Shown here in pieces: positions 36,573 through 43,730 of a DNA stretch of 64,000 bases (within the stretch, counting starts at the first letter, position 1; the number at the start of each line of letters is the position of its first letter). Under the pieces are notes generated by a model. The model was not told the origin of the DNA. It saw nothing but the letters and a program-made list of their open reading frames with translations, and made no database searches. The DNA lies in NCBI GenBank assembly GCA_904502235.1, contig CAJGDP010000008.1, positions 8,772 to 72,771 on the forward strand, read 5' to 3'. The position numbers and the translations under genes were made by a program. Origin of the DNA: an uncultured Bacteroidaceae bacterium (lineage in GTDB: Bacteria; Bacteroidota; Bacteroidia; Bacteroidales; Bacteroidaceae).

Positions 36573-37046
36573 ATGGAAAAAAGAATAGAAAAAGCAGTAG
36601 AACTGTTCAAAGAGGGTTACAACTGCAGCCAGGCAGTAGTTGCCGCATTCGCCGACCTTTACGGCTTCACAAACGAGCAAGCATTGAAGATGGCATCGTC
36701 TTTTGGCGGTGGCATTGGACGCATGCGTCAGACTTGTGGCGCAGCCTGCGGACTATTCATGCTCGCAGGACTGGAAACCGGTTGCACCGATGGCAAGGAC
36801 CGCGAAGGCAAGGAGAACAACTACAAGACAGTCCAGGCACTTGCCGAAGAATTCCGCAAGCGCAACGGCTCAATCATATGCGCCGAACTCCTTGGATTGG
36901 CAAAGACAGCCCCCACTCCGGCAACGCCTGAAGCACGTACAGCCGAATATTACAAAAAACGCCCGTGCGTAAAAATGGTGGAAGAAGCAGCACGTATATG
37001 GTGTGAATATCTTTCAACAAACAGCGACAAAAAAAGTGTAGAATAA
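36573..37046 (+). CDS. C_GCAxxG_C_C family protein
   Basis: A 157-residue protein of the family named for its conserved cysteine pattern. Here the Cys residues occur in YNCSQ (Cys17), QTCGAACGLFMLAG, ETGCTDG, SIICAELL and RPCVKM. Family members are suspected redox or metal-binding proteins; function is not established. The ATG at 36573 (MEKRIEKAVELFKEGYNCSQA) is preferred over a frame start at 36528 that lies inside the hairpin. Confidence 0.85.
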   Translation: MEKRIEKAVELFKEGYNCSQAVVAAFADLYGFTNEQALKMASSFGGGIGRMRQTCGAACGLFMLAGLETGCTDGKDREGKENNYKTVQALAEEFRKRNGSIICAELLGLAKTAPTPATPEARTAEYYKKRPCVKMVEEAARIWCEYLSTNSDKKSVE

Positions 37047-37075
37047 TTAAAAACATTGAAAATCACTACATTTCT

Positions 37076-37105
37076 TTGTCGTTTTAATATTTTGTAGTAC
37101 CTTTG
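37076..37105 (+). promoter_or_regulatory. Promoter of the winged-helix protein gene
   Basis: TTTG (37076-37079) and TACCTTTG (37098-37105) with 18 bp between, giving a leader of about 80 nt. Confidence 0.75.
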
Positions 37106-37189
37106 CACCCGAATTTAAAAAATGAGGGTTTTCTTCATCTTTTAGATAGAAAAAGAAACACTAAAGTTGAATTTTTAATATTAAGGATT

Positions 37190-37387
37190 ATGATTGAGAA
37201 TGCAGGTGCATTTGCAGGCCGTATCTGGACTGCGTTGAACGAGACAGAGGGTCTCACACTTAAAGAGATTAAGTCAAAGTCAAAGTTGAAAGAAAAGGAA
37301 CTTTACCTTGGTTTGGGTTGGTTGCTTCGTGAGGACAAAATCTTCTCTTGCGTAGCAGGTGAGGAGGAGATCTTCGCTCTTAAGTAA
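37190..37387 (+). CDS. DUF2582 small winged-helix protein
   Basis: A 65-residue basic/acidic mixed protein of the DUF2582 winged-helix family: AGRIWTALNETEGLTLKEIKSK followed by KELYLGLGWLLREDKIF, in which the helix-turn-helix and the WLLRED wing are the recognisable parts. The frame extends back to 37103, but the promoter and leader occupy that part, so the ATG at 37190 is used. It probably binds nucleic acid; the target is unknown. Confidence 0.85.
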   Translation: MIENAGAFAGRIWTALNETEGLTLKEIKSKSKLKEKELYLGLGWLLREDKIFSCVAGEEEIFALK

Positions 37388-37405
37388 TTTGAACTTATAG
37401 TTTAT

Positions 37406-37439
37406 AAAAAATGCTTGACCGAATGGTCAAGCATTTTTT
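37406..37439. terminator. Bidirectional terminator, DUF2582 / galE
   Basis: A perfect 15-bp stem (AAAAAATGCTTGACC and its complement) with a GAAT loop, between convergent genes. Confidence 0.9.
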
Positions 37440-37443
37440 GTTT

Positions 37444-38460
37444 TTATTCTTCGAATCCGTTAGGATTGTTCTTCTGCCAGTTCCAGCTGTCGCGGCACAT
37501 CTCCTCGATACCGAATTCAGCCTTCCAGCCCAACTCAGCCTCTGCCTTTGCAGGATTACAATAGCAAGTAGCAATATCACCCGGACGACGTGGCTTGATT
37601 GAATAAGGAACAGGAACACCGTTAGCCTTCTCAAACGCCTTTACAACATCCAATACAGAATAGCCATGACCAGTACCGATGTTATAGATTGCAATACCCT
37701 TGTTTGCTACAATAGCCTTCAATGCAGCAACGTGAGCACGAGCAAGGTCAACAACGTGGATATAGTCGCGAACACCTGTACCATCGTGTGTATCATAGTC
37801 GTCACCGAACACGCCAAGTTCTGCACGCTTACCAACAGCAGTCTGTGTGATATAAGGCATCAGGTTGTTGGGGATACCGTTGGGGTTCTCACCGATAGTA
37901 CCGCTTTTGTGAGCACCGATTGGATTGAAATAACGGAGAAGAACGATATTCCACTCATTATCAGCCTTCTGAACATCCATCAACACCTCTTCGAGCATAG
38001 ACTTTGTCTGTCCATAAGGATTTGTACAATGACCTTTAGGACACTCCTCTGTGATAGGAATTATTGCAGGGTCACCATAAACAGTTGCACTTGAAGAGAA
38101 AATCATATTCTTGCAACCATTCTTACGCATAACATCAACAAGCACGAAAGTACCATTCATGTTATTCTCGTAATACTCAAGAGGCTTTGCACAGCTCTCA
38201 CCCACAGCCTTCAATCCGGCAAAATGGATACAAGCATCGAACTTGTGCTCATCGAATACCTTTTGCAAACCTTCACGGTCGCGGATATCAACCTTGTAGA
38301 AAGGAACATCCTTGCCAATGATTTTAGCAACACGTTTCAAAGAGATGGGAGATGAGTTGTCCAAGTTGTCAACAACTACAGCCTCGTGACCAGCCTCAGT
38401 AAGTTCAATCAAGGTGTGGCTTCCAATGAAACCTGCACCACCGGTTAGTAAGATTTTCAT
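37444..38460 (-). CDS. galE: UDP-glucose 4-epimerase
   Basis: A 338-residue extended-SDR enzyme interconverting UDP-glucose and UDP-galactose. It has the NAD motif GGAGFIGSH (7-15), SSSATVYG and the catalytic Tyr149/Lys153 in NPYGQTK, plus RYFNPIGAH and the C-terminal RRPGDIATCYC. The ATG at 38460 (MKILLTGG) is used rather than one 42 bp upstream. It feeds cell-surface polysaccharide and galactose metabolism. It is monocistronic. Confidence 0.96.
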   Translation of the reverse strand: MKILLTGGAGFIGSHTLIELTEAGHEAVVVDNLDNSSPISLKRVAKIIGKDVPFYKVDIRDREGLQKVFDEHKFDACIHFAGLKAVGESCAKPLEYYENNMNGTFVLVDVMRKNGCKNMIFSSSATVYGDPAIIPITEECPKGHCTNPYGQTKSMLEEVLMDVQKADNEWNIVLLRYFNPIGAHKSGTIGENPNGIPNNLMPYITQTAVGKRAELGVFGDDYDTHDGTGVRDYIHVVDLARAHVAALKAIVANKGIAIYNIGTGHGYSVLDVVKAFEKANGVPVPYSIKPRRPGDIATCYCNPAKAEAELGWKAEFGIEEMCRDSWNWQKNNPNGFEE

Positions 38461-38603
38461 TTTTGTAACTCTGTTATAATGTTTATTGAATTGTTTCAAC
38501 ACCCACTATGCCATAAACAGGCATAAATTATCGCAAATTTAATACAATTTATTCAACAGCAAAAAAAAATGCAAAAAAAGCATTCTCCTGCCCGAAATTT
38601 CGA

Positions 38604-38658
38604 GCCAAAGAATGTTATTACATCTTTATTTACAACAGCATTGTTTAGCAAAAATGCG
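38604..38658. repeat. 55-bp flanking repeat, copy R1
   Basis: This begins GCCAAAGAATGTTATTACA, then CTTTATTTA, then GCATT-GTTTAGCAAA-AATGC. A second copy (R2) lies at 41911-41965 with the same left part, but the central loop reads as its reverse complement. The pair brackets the LRR surface-protein cassette. Confidence 0.7.
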
Positions 38659-38746
38659 AATCTCTTCCCAAGAGTGCGTCAATGCATTAAAATCTTATTT
38701 TTTAAATATTATTCACAATATCTACAATAAATTGCCCCGTTTTGTG

Positions 38747-38754
38747 TAATTTTG
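38747..38754 (+). promoter_or_regulatory. -7 box of the LRR surface protein gene
   Basis: TAATTTTG, matching TAnnTTTG, 57 bp before the ATG. Confidence 0.55.
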
Positions 38755-38811
38755 CAAAGATTTGCATGTCTCTTGGAAGAGATTCACAGAAAATTATAAA
38801 ATACAAAACAT

Positions 38812-39813
38812 ATGAAAAACCTAAAACATTTATTCACAACACTTTTACTATTGTGCTGCACCTATGCCACAGCGCATATCTACGAGATTGATGGTATTTT
38901 CTACAAGATTACATCTGACACAGACAAAACAGTTGGTGTAACCTTTAAAGGTGATTCCTACTCTTCTTATCCTAATGAATATATTGGCGATATTGTCATT
39001 CCGGAAAATATTACCTTTGGGAAAAATGCCTGGGTTTCAACTAATACATCATCAAACACCACATCAGAGTATACTTATACATTTGATGCTAAAGCAGGTG
39101 ATGTTTTGAATTTTGATTGGGAAGTAAATAGTTATCAGTATTACAATTACCTAACTATAACACTTGACGATAACCAAATTGTGTATGATAGTGGAAGTAA
39201 AAGAGGTAAATATGAAACTGTGTTTGAAAAAGATGCCCCTCACACACTTTATGTAAAATTTAAAATTGGTAGTCAAACTTACGGCACAAATAAAGGAAAA
39301 ATATCCAATATAACCATTAATGGCAATAATCCAATGGAATTAAACACATACTACGTAACATCTATTGAAGCTAACGCATTTAATGGTTGCAGAGCTGTAT
39401 CAAATATAACACTGCCGGAGAGCATTACATCAATTGGAAATTATGCATTCCAAGATTGTTCTGCTCTGCAAAGCATAAATTTGCCAACCGGCATCACAAG
39501 CATAGGAGACTATTCATTCAAGGGTTGCTCATTTTTAGGAGGAGACATAATAATACCAAATAGTGTAACAAAAATAGGTTCTTCTACATTCCAAGACTGC
39601 TGTTTCTTGAAAAGCATTACACTCCCCAACAGTGTTACTAGTATTTCGATGTATGCATTCAGTGGATGTTCATCACTTACAGAATTTACGATTCCAAGCA
39701 GTGTTACAAGTATTGGCAATTATGCATTTAATGGTTGTACATCAATAAATAGTCTATATTTTGAAAGCGGAACTACTGAATTAGAAATAGGATATAAAAA
39801 AAAGCGACACTAG
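38812..39813 (+). CDS. BspA-like leucine-rich-repeat surface protein, 5' part (frameshifted)
   Basis: The first 333 codons of a secreted LRR protein: signal peptide MKNLKHLFTTLLLLCCTYATA, an N-terminal domain of about 180 residues, then LRR_5 (BspA-type) repeats such as SIGNYAFQDCSALQSINLP, about 23 residues each. The frame ends early just after an A8 run (39796-39803), where a one-base change would join it to the 39833 frame. BspA-type proteins bind host surfaces and partners. See the tract and 3' part entries. Confidence 0.8.
   Translation: MKNLKHLFTTLLLLCCTYATAHIYEIDGIFYKITSDTDKTVGVTFKGDSYSSYPNEYIGDIVIPENITFGKNAWVSTNTSSNTTSEYTYTFDAKAGDVLNFDWEVNSYQYYNYLTITLDDNQIVYDSGSKRGKYETVFEKDAPHTLYVKFKIGSQTYGTNKGKISNITINGNNPMELNTYYVTSIEANAFNGCRAVSNITLPESITSIGNYAFQDCSALQSINLPTGITSIGDYSFKGCSFLGGDIIIPNSVTKIGSSTFQDCCFLKSITLPNSVTSISMYAFSGCSSLTEFTIPSSVTSIGNYAFNGCTSINSLYFESGTTELEIGYKKKRH
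39796..39803 (+). other. A8 slippage tract joining the two LRR frames
   Basis: In GGATAT-A8-GCGACACTAG, seven As instead of eight keep the frame open as KKSDTSGTGGEGMFY, running into the downstream part without a stop. A base loss or slippage here would restore one protein of about 943 residues. It may be a contingency (phase-variable) locus, programmed or transcriptional slippage, a fixed mutation, or an assembly error. Confidence 0.75.
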
Positions 39814-39832
39814 TGGTACTGGAGGAGAAGGA

Positions 39833-41644
39833 ATGTTTTATGACTGTCCATTAGACTCCGTCATATATTTTGGACGCGACATCAATTGTTACGTCTATGG
39901 TTATAATTATAGAGCTCCATTTAAGTTTTCAACAGAAAAAGTAATTATCGGTAACACCGTTACAGAGGTAGAATTTGATTTATTAAAAGGATGCAGCTAT
40001 AAATATTTATATATAGAAGACGGAACAAAAACACTTAAATTCGGAACCAGTAATAGCAGTGCTTTGCAATATAAAGGCTTTGAAAGGTTATATCTTGGAC
40101 GAAATCTATCATATTATAATGATTATCCTGCATTTTATAGTTGCAATAAGTTAACCTCTGTAACATTTGGCAAGAATGTTACAACGCTTGGAGCTTATAT
40201 GTTTCAAGGATGTAGCGGAATAACAGAAATTGTAATACCATCAAATATTACATCTATTAACTACAAGGCATTTCATAATTGTACCTCATTGAAAAAGGTA
40301 TATATCGAAGATGGAACAAAAACATTAAAATTTACTAGTAGCACCAGTAGTAGTAGTTATGATTATTTTCTAAATTGTCCATTAGAAACAGTATATCTTG
40401 GACGCGAAATATCATATACAACAACTTCTGCAGGCTATTCTCCATTTTATTCCTTATCAAGTTTGAAGGAACTAACCATAAGTAGTAATGTTGCCAATAT
40501 AGGAAATTACATGTTCTATTTTTCTTCTAACATCACAGAAGCAAAATCATACTCTTTTACAGCACCTACATTAAGTACAACTTCTCCTTTCAGCACAAAG
40601 CCCGAAACCGCAACACTTTGGGTTCCATATGGCAGCGACTATTCGGGTTACGAAAAATACTTCACAATAAAGTATTTCTCATACATGGCAGAATTCTTTA
40701 TTGATGGCGAAAAGTTCAGCGAAGCAGAAGTAAACTACGGCGAAGCTATTGAGTTGCCAACAGCTCCCGAAAAAGAGGGATACACATTCCAAGGTTGGGA
40801 AGGTGTGCCCGAAACAATGCCTGCAAAGGATGTTCAGATACATGGTAGCTACAAAGTGAACAACTACACTGTTACATATATTGTAGACGGCGAAGTATAC
40901 AACACCACTTCACACACATACGGCACAGCAGTTACTCCAATAGAAGCTCCTGCAAAGGTAGGCTACACCTTCAGCCACTGGGAAGGAGTGCCAAGCACTA
41001 TGCCGGCAAACGATGTTGAGGTTGTTGCTGTATACAACAGAATCCCCACAGAGGTAACAATAACAATAAACGAATATGGTTGCGGCACATTCTGCTCGGA
41101 ATATGCACTCGATTTCACTGCTGTTACAGGCTTGAAGGCTTATGCTGCCGGTGGATACAATACAAGCAACGGTATTGTAACAGTATTCCAGGTAAACACC
41201 ACACCTGCAGGAACAGGATTGTTTATTAAAGGTGAACCGGGAAGTTATGAAGTTCCTGTAATAAAAGAATCGTTTGACCAGACAGTGAATCTACTTGTAG
41301 GTACACTTGAGAAAACAAACGTAAATGCAACAAGCGACGATAATCTTTACGCAAACTTCAAGTTCACAATAAAGCCGGAAGACGATGAACCTATGTTCTA
41401 TCGTTTTGCAGATGAGTCAACCCTTGGTGCTGGCAAGGCATACCTGCAGATACCGCTATCGTGGTTGCCATCGGTACAGCAGCGCACAATTGGAATAAGA
41501 TTCGGCAACAACGGCACCACCGACATCTGCGAAACAATAGATGAAAGCCAGGAGGTTGTCTATTACGATTTGAGCGGTCGCAAGGTAACAAACCCCACAC
41601 GTGGCATTTACATTGTAAACGGCAAGAAAGTATTCATCAAATAA
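39833..41644 (+). CDS. BspA-like LRR surface protein, 3' part (InlB repeats and T9SS-like tail)
   Basis: The coding frame is open from about 39804; the first ATG is at 39833. It holds further LRR_5 repeats (for example GAYMFQGCSGITEIVIPSNITSI), two InlB/Flg_new B-repeats (GEAIELPTAPEKEGYTFQGWE and GTAVTPIEAPAKVGYTFSHWE), a beta-rich segment, and the terminal YYDLSGRKVTNPTRGIYIVNGKK typical of Bacteroidota C-terminal sorting or surface-anchoring tails. The first half of the cassette is strikingly AT-rich and carries an AGT microsatellite near 40335; the last kilobase is less so. Confidence 0.78.
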   Translation: MFYDCPLDSVIYFGRDINCYVYGYNYRAPFKFSTEKVIIGNTVTEVEFDLLKGCSYKYLYIEDGTKTLKFGTSNSSALQYKGFERLYLGRNLSYYNDYPAFYSCNKLTSVTFGKNVTTLGAYMFQGCSGITEIVIPSNITSINYKAFHNCTSLKKVYIEDGTKTLKFTSSTSSSSYDYFLNCPLETVYLGREISYTTTSAGYSPFYSLSSLKELTISSNVANIGNYMFYFSSNITEAKSYSFTAPTLSTTSPFSTKPETATLWVPYGSDYSGYEKYFTIKYFSYMAEFFIDGEKFSEAEVNYGEAIELPTAPEKEGYTFQGWEGVPETMPAKDVQIHGSYKVNNYTVTYIVDGEVYNTTSHTYGTAVTPIEAPAKVGYTFSHWEGVPSTMPANDVEVVAVYNRIPTEVTITINEYGCGTFCSEYALDFTAVTGLKAYAAGGYNTSNGIVTVFQVNTTPAGTGLFIKGEPGSYEVPVIKESFDQTVNLLVGTLEKTNVNATSDDNLYANFKFTIKPEDDEPMFYRFADESTLGAGKAYLQIPLSWLPSVQQRTIGIRFGNNGTTDICETIDESQEVVYYDLSGRKVTNPTRGIYIVNGKKVFIK

Positions 41645-41661
41645 CGGGAGGGTGTTTTTAT

Positions 41662-41850
41662 ATGAGAAGAAAGATGTATTCGCCACCAATGGCGGAAATT
41701 GTGAAGATGAGCACCGACCCTGTAATGAACATACTTGTAGTCTCTAAAGTTGAAATAGGCACAGGAGGTGGCTCGGTAGATGACACCACCCCCGAACTTG
41801 TGAACAAACAACGAGGCGAATGGGGCAATCTGTGGAAAGATTGGAAATAA
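41662..41850 (+). CDS. 62-aa small protein of unknown function
   Basis: A short frame 17 bp after the LRR stop, starting at ATG 41662 (MRRKMYSPPMAEIVKM). It has a Gly-rich turn (GTGGGSVDD) and a C-terminal basic/aromatic end (RGEWGNLWKDWK). Its pattern (Y-x-P-P near the N-terminus, hydrophobic middle, charged tail) resembles small proteins seen in Bacteroidales next to surface-protein genes. No function can be assigned. It lies before a strong terminator, so it is probably co-transcribed with the LRR gene. Confidence 0.55.
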   Translation: MRRKMYSPPMAEIVKMSTDPVMNILVVSKVEIGTGGGSVDDTTPELVNKQRGEWGNLWKDWK

Positions 41851-41865
41851 CAACTCCATACAATC

Positions 41866-41907
41866 AATCTCCCTGTAAGGCAGTAGCTTTATAGGGAGAT
41901 TTTATTT
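41866..41907 (+). terminator. Terminator of the LRR cassette
   Basis: The stem is AATCTCCCTGTAA / TTATAGGGAGATT (one G-U), followed by TTATTTG. Confidence 0.85.
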
Positions 41908-41910
41908 GTT

Positions 41911-41965
41911 GCCAGAGAATGTTATTACAGCTTTATTTATAAGCATTTTTGCTAAACAAACTGCG
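41911..41965. repeat. 55-bp flanking repeat, copy R2 (loop inverted)
   Basis: This begins GCCAGAGAATGTTATTACA, then CTTTATTTA, then GCATT-TTTGCTAAAC-AAACTGC. The loop is the reverse complement of that in R1, so 17 bases (GCATTTTTGCTAAACAA) read as an exact inverted repeat of R1 while the left part is a direct repeat. Confidence 0.7.
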
Positions 41966-41999
41966 CAAAACCGGTGTTATCTACAAAAAAACTATTCTT

Positions 42000-43718
42000 A
42001 TGCAGTGGATAACAGATTTACTACGTGCGCATCCCGAACTTGCCATCTATTTTACATTAGGCATCGGTTTTCTCATTGGCAAGATACACATCAAAGGTTT
42101 CAGTTTAGGCATTGTTACAAGCGTGTTGCTTGTGGGAGTGGTTGTGGGGCAATTGAACATTCCAATGACGGGCGCGTTGAAACAGACTGCATTCCTTCTG
42201 TTTCTGTTTGCAATTGGTTACAAGGTTGGTCCGCAGTTTTTTGCCGGGCTAAAGAAAGAGGGATTGCCACAAGTGTTGTTTGCTGTGGTGATGTGTGTAT
42301 TCATTCTTTTGAGCACTTGGGTTATTGCGCTTGTAATGGGTTACAACGCAGGCGAAGCGGCTGGGTTGCTATCGGGTTCACAGACCATAAGCGCGGTGAT
42401 TGGTGTTGCCGATGACACTATACGCGGTTTATCGATTGCTGATGCCGAAAAACAGAAGATGCTGGATATAATACCTGTTGCGTATGCCGTGACATATATC
42501 TTCGGAACTGCAGGTTCGGCATGGATTCTGTCGAAACTGGGTCCACGCATGCTTGGCGGAATGGAAAAGGTTAAAGCGGCTTGCCGAGAACTTGAAAACC
42601 GCATGGGAAAGGACGAGACTGAAAAGCCGGGCATAATTGATGCAAAACGTGAAGTTGAGTTCAGGAGTTACAGAATCGAAAACAGTTGGTTCCGTAAAGG
42701 ACGGAAGGTTGAAGAACTTGAATATCTGTTCAAGGAACAGGGCAAAAGACTTTTTGTTGAGCGCATACGCAAGGCCGGGAACATTATAGACAATGTACGT
42801 GGCAGCGAAAAGCTATACCAGGGCGACGAAGTTGTTCTGAGCGGACGATACGAATACACCATCGGTGAGGAAAAATGGATTGGCAAGGAGGTAGACGACA
42901 ATGCATTGCTCAGTTTTCCTGTTATGATGGTAAAGAGCACCATTGCCGGCAAGAGCCGTAGACGCAGTTTTAAGGCAAACGGCAAGAAGGTTGCAGAACT
43001 GCGTGCGCAACCGTTCATGCACGGTGTGAGCATACAACGGATAAAGCGAATGGGAGTGGATATTCCCGTACTACCCGGAACGGTGCTCAACACCGGTGAT
43101 ACTCTAGAACTCGTGGGCAAGAAGATTGATGCCATGCAGGCAGCAAAGGAGATTGGTTACCCCGACCCTGCCACAAACGAGACTGATATAGTATACTTGT
43201 CAATCGGTATCCTGATAGGTGCAATAGTTGGAACTCTTACACTTCACATAAAAGGTATTCCGCTGAGTCTTAGCAGTAGCGGTGGCGCATTGATTGCAGG
43301 TCTTGTATTCGGATGGTGGCGTGCCCACCACCCTACAATGGGTGCGATTCCCGAAGCCGCGCTATGGGTATTCAACAACATGGGGCTGAACATTTTCATA
43401 GCGATTGTGGGAATCTCTGCAGGTCCGGGATTCATAGAAGGTTTCAAGGAAGCCGGACTGTCTCTGTTTGTTGCAGGTATTCTGGCAACTGCATTACCGC
43501 TTGTTTTCGGAATATTCGTAGCATCGCGCTGGTTCAGATTCCACCCGGCAATAGCCCTTGGATGCTGCGCCGGAGCAAGGACAACAACAGCTGCAATTGG
43601 TGCAATTCAGGAGACACTCGGCAGCGAGACTCCGGCTCTGGGATATACGGTAACATATGCCGTAGGAAATACCCTGCTTATACTTTGGGGTGTATTTATA
43701 ACGCTAATGGTTGTATAA
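42000..43718 (+). CDS. aspT: Aspartate:alanine antiporter (AspT family)
   Basis: A 572-residue membrane antiporter. It has two membrane halves (AAE transporter repeats, each about five to six helices), separated by a cytoplasmic part with two RCK/TrkA_C-like domains (about 210-390: LEYLFKEQGKRLFVE, DVVLSG-like and LPGTVLNTGDTLELVGKK). The start at ATG 42000 (MQWITDLLRAHPELAIY) matches AspT N-termini. It exchanges cytoplasmic alanine for aspartate. It lies 12 bp upstream of aspartate decarboxylase. Confidence 0.9.
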   Translation: MQWITDLLRAHPELAIYFTLGIGFLIGKIHIKGFSLGIVTSVLLVGVVVGQLNIPMTGALKQTAFLLFLFAIGYKVGPQFFAGLKKEGLPQVLFAVVMCVFILLSTWVIALVMGYNAGEAAGLLSGSQTISAVIGVADDTIRGLSIADAEKQKMLDIIPVAYAVTYIFGTAGSAWILSKLGPRMLGGMEKVKAACRELENRMGKDETEKPGIIDAKREVEFRSYRIENSWFRKGRKVEELEYLFKEQGKRLFVERIRKAGNIIDNVRGSEKLYQGDEVVLSGRYEYTIGEEKWIGKEVDDNALLSFPVMMVKSTIAGKSRRRSFKANGKKVAELRAQPFMHGVSIQRIKRMGVDIPVLPGTVLNTGDTLELVGKKIDAMQAAKEIGYPDPATNETDIVYLSIGILIGAIVGTLTLHIKGIPLSLSSSGGALIAGLVFGWWRAHHPTMGAIPEAALWVFNNMGLNIFIAIVGISAGPGFIEGFKEAGLSLFVAGILATALPLVFGIFVASRWFRFHPAIALGCCAGARTTTAAIGAIQETLGSETPALGYTVTYAVGNTLLILWGVFITLMVV

Positions 43719-43730
43719 AAGATATATGTT

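Larger units (their letters stand above)
38461..38811. other. 351-bp galE / LRR protein divergent region
   Basis: Apart from repeat copy R1 (38604-38658) and the -7 box at 38747, I see no gene or known RNA. A short inverted GCATAA/GGCATAAATTA stretch near 38511-38530 is weak. Confidence 0.4.
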
